Shown here: positions 8,192 to 18,013 of the stretch, piece by piece | How positions within the stretch are numbered: the stretch's first letter is position 1 | Layout of the letters: each line of letters starts with the position of its first letter | Origin: an uncultured SAR86 cluster bacterium | Lineage (GTDB): Bacteria > Pseudomonadota > Gammaproteobacteria > Magnimaribacterales > D2472 | Length of the DNA stretch: 49,238 bases | Direction: 5' to 3' | Assembly (NCBI GenBank): GCA_902591565.1 | Contig: CACJBC010000007.1 | Span: 1 to 49,238 of the forward strand | Notes under the pieces: generated by a model | Told to the model about the DNA's origin: nothing | Databases searched by the model: none | Seen by the model: only the letters and a program-made list of their open reading frames with translations | Translations under genes and position numbers: made by a program

Positions 8192-9220
8192 TTATTTGAA
8201 CATATTGTGATTATTTTGTGACAATAAAGAGACTATTTCTAGGTGTTTTGTATTTGGAAATTGATCAAAAATTTCTATGTTAATAACTTTAAAATTTTTC
8301 AATTTTTCTATATCCCTGATGTATGTTTCGTAATTGCATGAAATATATAAAACGTTATCAAATTTATTAATCAAATTTATAACATTGTCATCAAGTCCAG
8401 CACGAGGCGGATCAACTAAAATATGAGAAAAATCAAAATTATTTATATCAATATTATTCATTCTTTTAAAAACTCTACCATTAAATAATTCAGTTACTTC
8501 TTCTGCTGACAATCGAGCATGAAATATATTACTTATATTATTTTCTTCAATTGCTTTATTAAGACATCTAATCGATTGTCGATTATTTTCAGTCGCTAAA
8601 ATCTTATTAAATAATTTTCTCATTGGTACAGAAAATGTCCCAGAACCACAGTAAAGCTCAAGAAGATCTTTTGGATTTTCAATAAAACTCATAGTTTTTA
8701 GAACCATCATAGGCATATGAAAATAGTTTGGCTGATAAAATGATTGGTCTGTTTGATATAGAACTGATTTTAGTTCTTTAATATCATCACGAAGCAAATC
8801 ATCATGAGTTGAATATAATTTATTTTTAGATCTTAAATTAATTTTTATATTTAAAATGTCTGCAAGCTCATTTGCCAGAGATTTAATTTCATCATCAATT
8901 GGCCTATGGTAAATCATAGAGACTAATATTTCGTCATCTCTATTAGCTCTAAAATTAATTTGGAATAATCTCTCTTTGAGAATATCTTGATTATTAATTT
9001 TATCTAACAGATTAGGCATTAATTTTTGAATACAAGGTCTTGCAATAGAAAAACTTTCTAAATAAATTATTTCACCCAATGAAGAGTACATAGTATAAAA
9101 GTTATTCTTATAACCAAATTCACATCTTGATCTGTATCCTGAAGATGGACTGTAATTAATTTTGATTTTATCTTTGTAATTATTTTTTAATAAAGATAAT
9201 ACTTTTTGAAATTTATCCAT
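8192..9220 (-). CDS. trmA: tRNA (uracil-5-)-methyltransferase
   Basis: SAM-dependent enzyme that makes ribothymidine at position 54 of tRNA. Features in order: a substrate-binding N-terminal part with SGYRSRCEFGY, FYQPN, SAM motif I in LLELYCGSGTFSVPM, DPPRAGLD, the nucleophilic Cys in YISCNYETY, and the general-base Glu in FDQFPNTKHLE. The FDQFPxTxHxE ending and 342 aa length point to TrmA rather than RlmC or RlmD, and no iron-sulfur cysteine cluster is seen. It is divergent from nfuA. Confidence 0.93.
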   Translation of the reverse strand: MDKFQKVLSLLKNNYKDKIKINYSPSSGYRSRCEFGYKNNFYTMYSSLGEIIYLESFSIARPCIQKLMPNLLDKINNQDILKERLFQINFRANRDDEILVSMIYHRPIDDEIKSLANELADILNIKINLRSKNKLYSTHDDLLRDDIKELKSVLYQTDQSFYQPNYFHMPMMVLKTMSFIENPKDLLELYCGSGTFSVPMRKLFNKILATENNRQSIRCLNKAIEENNISNIFHARLSAEEVTELFNGRVFKRMNNIDINNFDFSHILVDPPRAGLDDNVINLINKFDNVLYISCNYETYIRDIEKLKNFKVINIEIFDQFPNTKHLEIVSLLSQNNHNMFK

Positions 9221-9243
9221 TTAATTAATAAAAAGATCCTTGT

Positions 9244-9273
9244 TATAAATGATATTAATCCTATAAATGATAT
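9244..9273. repeat. Direct repeat in the trmA-nfuA divergent region
   Basis: TATAAATGATAT occurs at 9244-9255 and again at 9262-9273, 18 bases apart. Each copy includes a possible -10 element. It could be tandem promoter sequence or a binding site, but AT-richness makes chance plausible. Confidence 0.3.
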
Positions 9274-9317
9274 ATTAATGGGTACAAACTGAAAGATTCA
9301 TTTTAATTGAATATGCT

Positions 9318-9908
9318 ATGGAAAATATTGTAAATATAACTGAGTCAGCTGAAAATTATCTAGCTAAACTTTTAAAAGATAAAAATGAACCGAACCTTGC
9401 AGTGAGGATTTTTATATCAGATCCTGGCACCCCAAAAGCTGAAACATGTTTAGCATATTGCAAGCCAGAAGAAGCTCATAAAGATGATGTGATCTTGAAA
9501 TTAAAAAAAATAACTGTTCATGTAGAAAAAAGAAGTATTCCTTTTTTAGTTGATGCAGAAGTTAATTACGATAATGATACTTTTGGCGGACAATTAACAA
9601 TCAAGGCACCAAATGCGAGGTTGCCTAATATTTCACCTGATAGTCCTATAGAGGATAGAATCAATTATGTTATCTATAATGAAATTAACCCAATGCTTGA
9701 ATCGCATGGTGGCGATGTTAGTCTAGTGAAGTTCACTGAAGCTGGTGAGGCTATACTTCAATTTGGTGGTGGTTGTCAGGGTTGTGGAATGGTTGATGTT
9801 ACTTTAAAAGATGGAATTGAAAAAACATTATTGGAACAAATACCAGAGGTAAGGTCTGTTAAAGACTCAACCGATCATTCAATTGATGATAATGCATATT
9901 ACAAATAA
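9318..9908 (+). CDS. nfuA: Fe-S biogenesis protein NfuA
   Basis: A 196-residue carrier that delivers [4Fe-4S] clusters to target proteins. The N-terminal half (about 1-100) is a degenerate A-type/HesB-like domain with the DPGTPKAETCLAYC segment. The C-terminal Nfu domain has the cluster-binding CxxC at Cys153 and Cys156 in GGGCQGCGMVDVTLKDG. The two-domain order and length match E. coli NfuA. The 3' end abuts convergent csiV. Confidence 0.95.
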   Translation: MENIVNITESAENYLAKLLKDKNEPNLAVRIFISDPGTPKAETCLAYCKPEEAHKDDVILKLKKITVHVEKRSIPFLVDAEVNYDNDTFGGQLTIKAPNARLPNISPDSPIEDRINYVIYNEINPMLESHGGDVSLVKFTEAGEAILQFGGGCQGCGMVDVTLKDGIEKTLLEQIPEVRSVKDSTDHSIDDNAYYK

Positions 9909-10760
9909 CTAAACATCATTTACTGAAAGTATTATTCCAAATTTAGGATGGTCAAAGTAGTGAATCTCCTCATTGAATATTCTTCTTTCTTCATCAATAA
10001 ATATATTTATGACTTCTGTTGACTCAATTTTTATATCATCTTTATCATGATTGATATCAATATAGCTATTTGGTTCATTTAGATTAAGTTTTAAATTGCT
10101 AGCAATATTAATTTTATTGGTTTGATTTGACTTAAGGATTTTGCTTTCGTATTTTTGAATTTTCTCTGCTGTAGTGTCTTTTGTTTTATTTGATGCAACT
10201 CCTAGATAGCTTTTTATATCAACATGTAAAAATCTACTTCTATATAACTTTAGAAAAATACCATACTCTTTTATTACATTTTCATGGAATAAGAATTTGG
10301 AATCATCTTTGGAATCAATATTTTGTATCCACTTAAAACTATCCAATACTTCATATTCATTATTTTTTTCTAATTTACTATTTAATTTCTTTAGAACATC
10401 TAAATTATTTGATTTTCTGTACCATTTCTTTGGGTTTGATACTTTTGTGTTTTCGTTAGCTTTTTCAATATATGAATTTTGTTTCTTGGAATCTAACTTA
10501 AAACCTTTTAAAAGATTATTAAAAAAATTTTCTTTATATTGGGTTTTATATAGATCACTATTTATTTTAAGACTTGGATTATAAAATTTTAATACTTTAT
10601 CTGCTGGAGCTATAAATTCTGCATCAAATGTTTCATTGGCAGAAGATTGAGAGTATTTAAATATTATTATTTCTACTTCATATTCTTTTAAATCTAAATC
10701 CTCATATGCATTAATATTATGAATAAGGGTTGTAATAAGAAATATTTTAAGTAATTTCAT
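9909..10760 (-). CDS. csiV: CsiV family exported protein
   Basis: Predicted periplasmic protein with a signal peptide (about residues 1-18, ending NINA). The mature start YEVEIIIFKYSQ and the end RRIFNEEIHYFDHPKFGIILSV are the two conserved blocks of the CsiV family. In Vibrio, CsiV is a peptidoglycan-binding protein that activates LpoA and so PBP1a cell-wall synthesis. The middle (about 60-230) is poorly conserved and lysine-rich. The start overlaps the end of mfd by 14 bases; csiV next to mfd is a familiar gammaproteobacterial pairing. Confidence 0.82.
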   Translation of the reverse strand: MKLLKIFLITTLIHNINAYEDLDLKEYEVEIIIFKYSQSSANETFDAEFIAPADKVLKFYNPSLKINSDLYKTQYKENFFNNLLKGFKLDSKKQNSYIEKANENTKVSNPKKWYRKSNNLDVLKKLNSKLEKNNEYEVLDSFKWIQNIDSKDDSKFLFHENVIKEYGIFLKLYRSRFLHVDIKSYLGVASNKTKDTTAEKIQKYESKILKSNQTNKINIASNLKLNLNEPNSYIDINHDKDDIKIESTEVINIFIDEERRIFNEEIHYFDHPKFGIILSVNDV

Positions 10761-13700
10761 TTATTAAATTCATAATTGCATTTCTTCTTACTGAAGTATC
10801 ATTCTCATTCATTTCAATAATAAATTTATTTTCTTGATTTATTGAATAAATATTGGGACTGATTTGCAGCATAGTCAATATTTTATCAAAAACTTTCTTT
10901 CTAATACTCGAAGATAATAATATTGATGTTTTATTTGCATTAGATTTGATATTAATAATTCCTGTATTTCTTATCATCACTAATAATTTTGAATCATCTA
11001 TTAAACTTTTAACCTCTGTTGTTAATGAACCACATCTATCTTTAAGATCTTTTGCAATATTATTTATTTCATCTATTGATAATGCATTACTTAGGTTTTT
11101 ATAAACCTTTAGTCGTTCAATTGGAGAGGGTAAATATGATTCATTGATATATGATGAGTCATAAAAATTTATTTCAGTATTAATAAATTCTTTTTCATCA
11201 TTGTTTTTAAATGTATTTATTGCGTTTTTCAACATTGATAAATATAAACTCATACCAATGGTGTTAATGTGTCCGCTTTGCTTTTCACCTAATATTTCTC
11301 CGCCACCTCTAATTTCAAGATCTTCTTGAGCAATAAAAAAACCTGAACCCAAATCACATAATTTTATTATTGAATCTAATCTATTTTTTGCAATTTTAGA
11401 TAAATCATTAGTTGGAGTTAAAAAATAACAATAACCCTGTTTTGATGATCTACCAACTCTACCTCTTAATTGGTGAAGTTGAGATAGCCCAAAGTTTTGG
11501 GAATCGATTATCATTATTGTATTTGCATTCGGTATATCTAAACCCATTTCTACTATTGTTGTACATATAAGAACATCCAACAATCCAGCATCAAAGTTCC
11601 TCATTACTTTTGATATTTCATCTTTCTTTAATTTACCGTGCGCTATAGCAACATTGGTATCAGGTAAGAGCTCAATTAATATATTTTTTAAGGAATTCAT
11701 TTTCCCTATGTTATTTTGCACAATAAAGCACTGACCCCCTCTAGATACTTCTCTTGATATTGCTTCTTTAAACAATTGATTAGTTTCAATTTTAAGAAAA
11801 GATTTAATGCTTAATCTATTAGATGGTGGAGTATGCAAAAAAGAAAATTCTTTTAAGCCTGAAAAAATAAAATTCATTGTTCGAGGTATAGGTGTTGCAG
11901 ATAAATATAGTATGTGAATGTTTTCTTGTTTGCTTTTTATAAAGTCTTTTTGCCTAATACCAAATCTATGCTCTTCATCTACTATTAAAATACCAGTGTT
12001 ATTAAAATCTATACCACATGTAAATAGGGCATGAGTCCCAATAATTATGTCTATAGTCTTATTATTAAAACTTTTTACGTATTCATCTTTATTTTTTTTA
12101 GTAGTATGTCTATTAATAATTTTTATAGATGCTCCTGTATTTTTAAATCTCTCTAAAAATGATTCATAATGTTGTTCACTGAGAACTGTACTAGGACATA
12201 ATAAAATTGCTTGCTTATTTGAATTAATGCAAACAAAAGCAGATCTCATAGCAACCTCGGTTTTACCAAAGCCAACATCTCCACATAAAACTCTATTCAT
12301 AGGTTTTACTAAAGCTATATCCTTATATATTGCATTAATAGCTTCTAATTGATCTACGGTTTCTGTAAATGGAAAATCTTTATTAAATATATTTAAATCT
12401 TCCTCATTTGCTTTTAAAACATATGCAGTTGATTCAAGTCTTCTGGATTCGATATCTAATATTTCTGCAGCATGATCGTATGCTCTTTTTTTTGCCTTTT
12501 CTTTATTTTTTATCCACTTATTTGATGATAGTGAATCAAGCCCTATATTTACAGTCAAATCATTTCTGTGATACTTGCTTATTAAATCAATGCTTCTAAG
12601 AGGAACATATAAGGCTTCATTAGATGAATATATAATTTTCATATATTCATTAGAGTGATTATTAGTTTCTACAACCTCTAAACCTTTATATATTCCAATA
12701 CCATAATTCTCATGAACAACATAATCACCCTCGTTAAATAGTTGATCCCTGTTATGAACAACTGATTTCTTTTTTTCAGTATCTAGAAATGCTAAGTTTC
12801 CATCTTCTTTATATTCATTGCTAAAAATTATGATTTTATCTTTTATATGAATAGGCCTAACAATATCAGAAATCATTAGATTTATACCAACAGTTGCATC
12901 AGAAATGTTTTTTATTTCCCTAACTTTTGGTTTTAGTGCATTAAACAAAACCTCATATTCACTTTGAAGTGATGTTAGTAATATGATTTTATAATTTTGT
13001 ATTTTAAATTTGTTTTTATCATCTAATATTGCACTTATATCTTTATAAATGACATCTTCATAATTATCAAAACTCCAATAAATTTCTTGTGGAAGTTTAT
13101 TTTTGATGACTTCTACTGAACAAAATAAATCATTTGGCGATAAAAGTGGCCTTTGTGAATCAATGTTTTCATCATCAAATCTTTGATGGATATAGCTTTC
13201 ATAGGATTTAATATCATCAGAAAAATTATCCAATACTATCAAAGAATGACTATCAAATAATTCAAAAAAATTAGATGTTTTGTTAAAAAATAAAGGTATG
13301 TAAATATCTGAACCTTCAGCCTTTCTAACTGTATTTAATTTTTGAAATATTTCACAATTTCTTTCATCATAATCTTGAAAATATTCCCTCCAATTATCAC
13401 GAAATATTTTTAAATTAAAGTCATCAAAGGTATATAAAGAGCTTTTAGATAGTCTAAAATTATTTAACTTTTCAGTCGATAACTGAGTTTCAATATCAAA
13501 AAATCGTACAGATTCAATACTATCATCAAAGATTTCAACTCGCAGAGGATTGCTATATATAGGCGCAAAGATGTCTATAATTCCACCCCTGAGAGAGTAT
13601 TGATTAATACTTTCAACTCTATTGACCTTTTCGTAGTTAAGAGAAATAAGAATTTTTTCAAGTTTAGTTAAAGATAATGAATCTTCTAAAGTAAAAATTT

Positions 13701-14025
13701 CTTTTGATTGAAAAAAATCTTTAGTGGGATATATCTCAAACAAACTTTTAACTGTTGCTATAACAATTCTCTTGTTAGTATCTAACGAATTTAAAATTGA
13801 AAAACGCTCGCTTAAAATATTATCAGGGGAAGAGAAGTGATCGTAAGGTAATATTTCATTTTCTGGAAAATATCTAATGTTCGATGAATTTAGATATAAA
13901 GATAATTCATTTTTTAAAAGTTTTGCCTCTTTATTATCCTTAACAATAATACATAAAGAATCATTAGAATCATGATATTTATCAATCAATTGATGTGCAA
14001 ATCTATGGTCTTTATTTTTATGCAT
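10747..14025 (-). CDS. mfd: Transcription-repair coupling factor
   Basis: DNA translocase that removes RNA polymerase stalled at lesions and recruits UvrA. The 1092-residue product has an N-terminal UvrB-like region, a CarD-like RNA polymerase-interacting domain (FNEGDYVVHENYGIGIYKG, about 430-480) and an SF2 motor with Walker A CGDVGFGKTEVA, the DEEH box VDEEHRFGIRQ, SATPIPRT and QLRGRVGRS. The C-terminal TRCF domain follows. It is slightly shorter than the E. coli protein (1148). The start is divergent from the acyl-CoA dehydrogenase gene. Confidence 0.97.
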   Translation of the reverse strand: MHKNKDHRFAHQLIDKYHDSNDSLCIIVKDNKEAKLLKNELSLYLNSSNIRYFPENEILPYDHFSSPDNILSERFSILNSLDTNKRIVIATVKSLFEIYPTKDFFQSKEIFTLEDSLSLTKLEKILISLNYEKVNRVESINQYSLRGGIIDIFAPIYSNPLRVEIFDDSIESVRFFDIETQLSTEKLNNFRLSKSSLYTFDDFNLKIFRDNWREYFQDYDERNCEIFQKLNTVRKAEGSDIYIPLFFNKTSNFFELFDSHSLIVLDNFSDDIKSYESYIHQRFDDENIDSQRPLLSPNDLFCSVEVIKNKLPQEIYWSFDNYEDVIYKDISAILDDKNKFKIQNYKIILLTSLQSEYEVLFNALKPKVREIKNISDATVGINLMISDIVRPIHIKDKIIIFSNEYKEDGNLAFLDTEKKKSVVHNRDQLFNEGDYVVHENYGIGIYKGLEVVETNNHSNEYMKIIYSSNEALYVPLRSIDLISKYHRNDLTVNIGLDSLSSNKWIKNKEKAKKRAYDHAAEILDIESRRLESTAYVLKANEEDLNIFNKDFPFTETVDQLEAINAIYKDIALVKPMNRVLCGDVGFGKTEVAMRSAFVCINSNKQAILLCPSTVLSEQHYESFLERFKNTGASIKIINRHTTKKNKDEYVKSFNNKTIDIIIGTHALFTCGIDFNNTGILIVDEEHRFGIRQKDFIKSKQENIHILYLSATPIPRTMNFIFSGLKEFSFLHTPPSNRLSIKSFLKIETNQLFKEAISREVSRGGQCFIVQNNIGKMNSLKNILIELLPDTNVAIAHGKLKKDEISKVMRNFDAGLLDVLICTTIVEMGLDIPNANTIMIIDSQNFGLSQLHQLRGRVGRSSKQGYCYFLTPTNDLSKIAKNRLDSIIKLCDLGSGFFIAQEDLEIRGGGEILGEKQSGHINTIGMSLYLSMLKNAINTFKNNDEKEFINTEINFYDSSYINESYLPSPIERLKVYKNLSNALSIDEINNIAKDLKDRCGSLTTEVKSLIDDSKLLVMIRNTGIINIKSNANKTSILLSSSIRKKVFDKILTMLQISPNIYSINQENKFIIEMNENDTSVRRNAIMNLINEIT

Positions 14026-14053
14026 TTGATGGTAAATTTTTTACAAATACTTG

Positions 14054-14059
14054 TATAAT
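14054..14059 (+). promoter_or_regulatory. Possible -10 element for the acyl-CoA dehydrogenase pair
   Basis: A perfect TATAAT lies about 40 bases before the ATG at 14101. No good -35 is seen at 16-18 bases. An AGG-containing ribosome binding site (ATAGGTAATT) is next to the ATG. Confidence 0.35.
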
Positions 14060-14100
14060 GTTGTGCGTATTCTATCAATTCAAAAATAATATAGGTAATT

Positions 14101-15270
14101 ATGGACATTAATTTTTCAAAAGAAGATCTCGCTTTTAGAGATGAACTAAGAGATTGGTTAGCTAATGACTATCCAAAACATGTAAAAGATAAAATGGATA
14201 AAGGTGAACACCTTACTCGACAAGATATGGTTGATTATCATAAAGCTTTGTCTGCAAAAGGGTGGATGGGTTACAACTGGCCTGTTGAATACGGTGGAAC
14301 TGGTTGGAGTGCTACTCAATTATATTTATTCAATAAAGAGTTTGGAATGGCAGGATGTCCTCCACTTTTAGCTTTCGGTGTAAGTATGGTTGCTCCAGTT
14401 ATTTGGACATTTGGTAATGAAGAACAAAAGAAAAGATTTTTGCCAGATATTCTAGATTTTAATACCTGGTGGTGTCAGGGTTATTCTGAACCTGGATCTG
14501 GTTCAGACTTAGCATCACTAAAAACAAAAGCTGTACGAGAAGGAGATCATTATGTTGTTAATGGTTCTAAAACATGGACAACATTAGCTCAAAATGCAGA
14601 TTGGATATTTTTACTTGTTCGAACTGACTCTAGTGGAAAAAAACAAGAAGGAATCTCGTTTCTTCTGGTTGATATGAAAACACCTGGTATTGAAGTTAAA
14701 CCAATTATTACCATTGATGGAGATCATGAGGTTAACTCAGTGTTCTTTACAGACGTTAAAGTACCAGTTGAAAATTTAGTTGGTGAAGAGGGCAAAGGCT
14801 GGACTTACGCAAAATTTTTACTTGCTCATGAGAGATTTGGAATAGCAGCTGTTGGCGCATCAATGAGAGCACTTGGTCAATTAAAAGAAATAGTTTCTGA
14901 GTTAGATAATCCTGATTTAGATAAAAAAGTTGCTGAAATGGAAATTGCAATTTCAGCATTAGAGATGACAGAGTTAAGGCTTTTATCTGATTTAGAAAAT
15001 GGAGGTCATCCTGGTGCTGAGTCATCAATTCTAAAAATTAAAGGCACTGAAATACAGCAAGGCCTTACCGAATTATTCGTAGAAGCTGCTGGTGAATATG
15101 CTTTAATGTATCCCGGAGCCGGAGGATATGGTTCGAATGATAAACCATCAGGTCCAGAGCATGCAGCTGTTTCACTGGAAAGGTTCTTGAACTTCAGAAA
15201 AACATCTATTTATGGTGGAAGTAATGAGATTCAAAAAAATATTATTTCTAAGTTTGTTTTAGGTGTATAG
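14101..15270 (+). CDS. Acyl-CoA dehydrogenase, probable catalytic subunit
   Basis: A 389-residue FAD flavoprotein of the acyl-CoA dehydrogenase superfamily. It has the FAD/substrate signatures WWCQGYSEPGSGSDLAS and NGSKTWTT. The common catalytic-Glu site before the C-terminus (YEG in MCAD) reads IYGGSNE here, with Gly372. Glu244 in AHERFGIA sits where isovaleryl-CoA-type enzymes place their base, so it may serve instead. The next gene, 2 bases away, encodes a second diverged subunit; such pairs form alpha2-beta2 enzymes in actinobacterial sterol and acyl-chain catabolism. Substrate is unknown. No thiolase or hydratase gene is adjacent. Confidence 0.9.
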   Translation: MDINFSKEDLAFRDELRDWLANDYPKHVKDKMDKGEHLTRQDMVDYHKALSAKGWMGYNWPVEYGGTGWSATQLYLFNKEFGMAGCPPLLAFGVSMVAPVIWTFGNEEQKKRFLPDILDFNTWWCQGYSEPGSGSDLASLKTKAVREGDHYVVNGSKTWTTLAQNADWIFLLVRTDSSGKKQEGISFLLVDMKTPGIEVKPIITIDGDHEVNSVFFTDVKVPVENLVGEEGKGWTYAKFLLAHERFGIAAVGASMRALGQLKEIVSELDNPDLDKKVAEMEIAISALEMTELRLLSDLENGGHPGAESSILKIKGTEIQQGLTELFVEAAGEYALMYPGAGGYGSNDKPSGPEHAAVSLERFLNFRKTSIYGGSNEIQKNIISKFVLGV

Positions 15271-15272
15271 AA

Positions 15273-16364
15273 ATGAATTTAAGTTATACAGAAGAGCAGA
15301 TAATGCTCAGAGAGCAAATTCAAAAGTTTTGTGAATCAGAATACGATTTTTATAAAAGGGAAGAAGTAGTTAAATCTGATAATGACTTTGATGAAAATGC
15401 ATGGAAACTATTTGCAGAACAGGGTTGGTTATCTATGTCATTTTCAGAAGAATCAGGTGGTTTTGGTTTTGGTCCTATAGAACTATCAATTTTATTTGAA
15501 GAATTTGGTAAAACACTAGTTATTGAACCATATTTAGCAAATGTTGTTTTAGCCGGATCTACTCTTGATAAATCAAATTTTTCTCGAAAAGTTGAACTAA
15601 TAGAAGGTATATCATCAGGTTCTATGCATATCTCTCTAGCTTATGCTGAAGCAGCTAAATCCTATGAATATTTAACACCGTCTACAAACTTATCTGATAA
15701 GAATAAACTTAATGGAACAAAATCTCTTGTTTTAAATGGTAAAAACGCATCTAAATTAATTGTTACTTGCATTAAAAATAATGAATTTCATCTTGTCCTT
15801 GTTGATCCATCTGCTGAGGGTGTTTCATTTAATTCCTTTAAAACTATAGATGAGCAGACATGTGCTGAATTTACTTTTGAAAACGTCAATGTTGATGATG
15901 ATGATGTTATTGCTTCTGGTGAAGAGGCCTCCAACTTACTTGTTGAGGTTTTAAATTTAGCTACATTATGTGTCAGTGCTGAGGCTGTTGGTTGTATGCT
16001 GTCTTGTTATCAAAAAACAGTCCAATACACTAAAGAACGAGAACAATTTGATCAACCAATCTCTAACTTTCAGGTATTACAACATCGCATGGTAGATATG
16101 TTCATTGACAGTGAGCTTGCTAAATCATTACTTTTCAAAGCTATGCTGGAAGTAGATTCAAACTCTGAAGATAAGTATAAACATGTGTCTGCATTAAAAG
16201 CTCATGTTGGTAAATTTGGAAAACTTTCAGCTCAAAATGCTATTCAATTACATGGCGGTATGGGTGTCAGTGAAGAAATGATGATAGGTCATTACCTTAA
16301 AAAGATGGTTGCAGTAGATGCTATGTTTGGTAATGCTGATTTTCATCTTAAAAACATAGCCTAA
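15273..16364 (+). CDS. Acyl-CoA dehydrogenase family protein, probable non-catalytic partner
   Basis: A 363-residue member of the same superfamily. The FAD-contacting block REQFDQPISNFQVLQHRMVDM and the HGGMGVSEEMM loop are present. No Glu is seen at either usual catalytic position: the helix-G region reads LATLCVSAEAVG and the C-terminal site reads MFGNADFH. The N-terminal domain SYTEEQIMLREQIQKFC is normal. It probably pairs with the 389-residue protein in a heterotetramer with one active subunit type. The spacing of 2 bases implies co-translation. Confidence 0.88.
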   Translation: MNLSYTEEQIMLREQIQKFCESEYDFYKREEVVKSDNDFDENAWKLFAEQGWLSMSFSEESGGFGFGPIELSILFEEFGKTLVIEPYLANVVLAGSTLDKSNFSRKVELIEGISSGSMHISLAYAEAAKSYEYLTPSTNLSDKNKLNGTKSLVLNGKNASKLIVTCIKNNEFHLVLVDPSAEGVSFNSFKTIDEQTCAEFTFENVNVDDDDVIASGEEASNLLVEVLNLATLCVSAEAVGCMLSCYQKTVQYTKEREQFDQPISNFQVLQHRMVDMFIDSELAKSLLFKAMLEVDSNSEDKYKHVSALKAHVGKFGKLSAQNAIQLHGGMGVSEEMMIGHYLKKMVAVDAMFGNADFHLKNIA

Positions 16365-16432
16365 ATAAATCATTTTTATTTCAAAATTTATAGATTAAAA
16401 TTAAAAATAACTGTAAATTTTTTACATTAGAT

Positions 16433-17935
16433 ATGAATGATAATAGGGATCTAAGTTTTCAATCTACTAAACGCCAAGACCGAATATTGCCTGAAGATTC
16501 ATTTGGCGATTGGAAGTGGAGAGAAGGTCTTGCTGAATCAATGATTCCAATTATTGGTGGATTGTATCGTAATGGTATCAATATTCTTATCTATGGAAAA
16601 TCACTTGTTAATTTATCTCCAGTTGAAATTATGAAAGCCCATAGATTTGCTCGGCAAGCAGATAATAATGAGTTAAGTGAATTGGAAACATTTCCTATCT
16701 TAGAATACATAAATTCACTAAATATTGCAGATTGTGAAATTGACGTTGGTGAATTAGCTATTAAGTTCCCAAATTTTAGTGAATTAAAAAAAAATACATC
16801 TGGTTTAAGTGATTTTATAAATAGTGAGTTATCAGACGTTATTGATAGTGAATCGTCTCGACCAAAAAAATCAAAAGATATAGTTTTATATGGTTTTGGT
16901 CGAATTGGACGACTTGTTGCAAGGATGATGATTCAAAATACTGGTCCAGGTAATTATTATAGGCTTAGAGCTATTGTAATTAGAAAAGCAGGTGTAGATG
17001 ATATTTATAAAAGAGCAAGTTTACTATCAAGAGATTCTGTTCATGGGTCTTTTGATGGCACTGTTAGGGTTGATGAAGAAAAATCATTACTTGTCATAAA
17101 TGGCAATCCTGTAAAAGTAATTTACGCATCAGGACCATCTGATATTAATTACAATGATTATGATATCCATGATCCTATTGTTATTGATAATACTGGTGTA
17201 TGGAGAGATAAAGAGGGTCTTGGTAAGCATATAGATTCTGGTGCATCAAAAGCAATATTAACAGCGCCTGGCAAAGACGATATTAAAAATATTGTATATG
17301 GGGTCAATGATTCTATCTTAGACGATGAAGACAATATAATTTCTGCGGCATCGTGTACAACAAATGCAATCGTTCCTGTATTGAAGGTCATAAATGATAA
17401 TTATGGTATTGAGGGTGGTCATATTGAGACAGTTCATTCTTATACAAATGATCAAAACTTAATTGATAATTTCCATAAAGGAGATAGAAGAGGTCGTGGA
17501 GCTCCGTTAAATATGGTTATAACAACAACTGGTGCAGTAAAAGCTGTTGCAAAAGCAATACCGGAGCTTAAAGGAAAATTAACTGGTAATGCTATTAGAG
17601 TTCCAACACCAAATGTTAGTTTAGCTATATTATCTCTTCTATTAGATAGTGATGTTTCAAGAGATGATTTAAATAATTACCTTAAATCAATGGCTTTTCA
17701 TTCTAAATATAGAGAAACAATTGGCTATGTTAATTCTCCAGAGATTGTATCTTCTGATTTCTATTCAAGCCCATTTGCTACAATTATTGATTCTCAAGCT
17801 ACTATTTCAAGCGGTAGAAGAGTGACTTTATATTGTTGGTATGACAATGAGTATGGTTACTCAAAACAAGTGATTAATTTAGCAAAAAAAGTAGCAGGTA
17901 TTTCACTAAAAAGATTTCCTAAACCAATTCAATAA
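16433..17935 (+). CDS. gap: Glyceraldehyde-3-phosphate dehydrogenase, long form with N-terminal extension
   Basis: A 500-residue GAPDH. The first 146 or so residues are a helical extension not found in GapA. They are followed by the Rossmann motif GFGRIGR (154-160), the catalytic Cys308 in ASCTTNA, the catalytic-His region HSYTNDQNLIDN and the substrate-binding RRGRGAP. Long GAPDHs of this type occur next to nqr genes in Pseudomonas-like genomes. Whether it works in glycolysis or gluconeogenesis cannot be decided from sequence. It lies 78 bases ahead of nqrA on the same strand. Confidence 0.93.
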   Translation: MNDNRDLSFQSTKRQDRILPEDSFGDWKWREGLAESMIPIIGGLYRNGINILIYGKSLVNLSPVEIMKAHRFARQADNNELSELETFPILEYINSLNIADCEIDVGELAIKFPNFSELKKNTSGLSDFINSELSDVIDSESSRPKKSKDIVLYGFGRIGRLVARMMIQNTGPGNYYRLRAIVIRKAGVDDIYKRASLLSRDSVHGSFDGTVRVDEEKSLLVINGNPVKVIYASGPSDINYNDYDIHDPIVIDNTGVWRDKEGLGKHIDSGASKAILTAPGKDDIKNIVYGVNDSILDDEDNIISAASCTTNAIVPVLKVINDNYGIEGGHIETVHSYTNDQNLIDNFHKGDRRGRGAPLNMVITTTGAVKAVAKAIPELKGKLTGNAIRVPTPNVSLAILSLLLDSDVSRDDLNNYLKSMAFHSKYRETIGYVNSPEIVSSDFYSSPFATIIDSQATISSGRRVTLYCWYDNEYGYSKQVINLAKKVAGISLKRFPKPIQ

Positions 17936-18013
17936 AACGCTAGAATCAAGGCCTCTTTACATTTATAATCATCACGTTTTCGATCTATTTATATATACTT
18001 AGGCTAAGCACAC

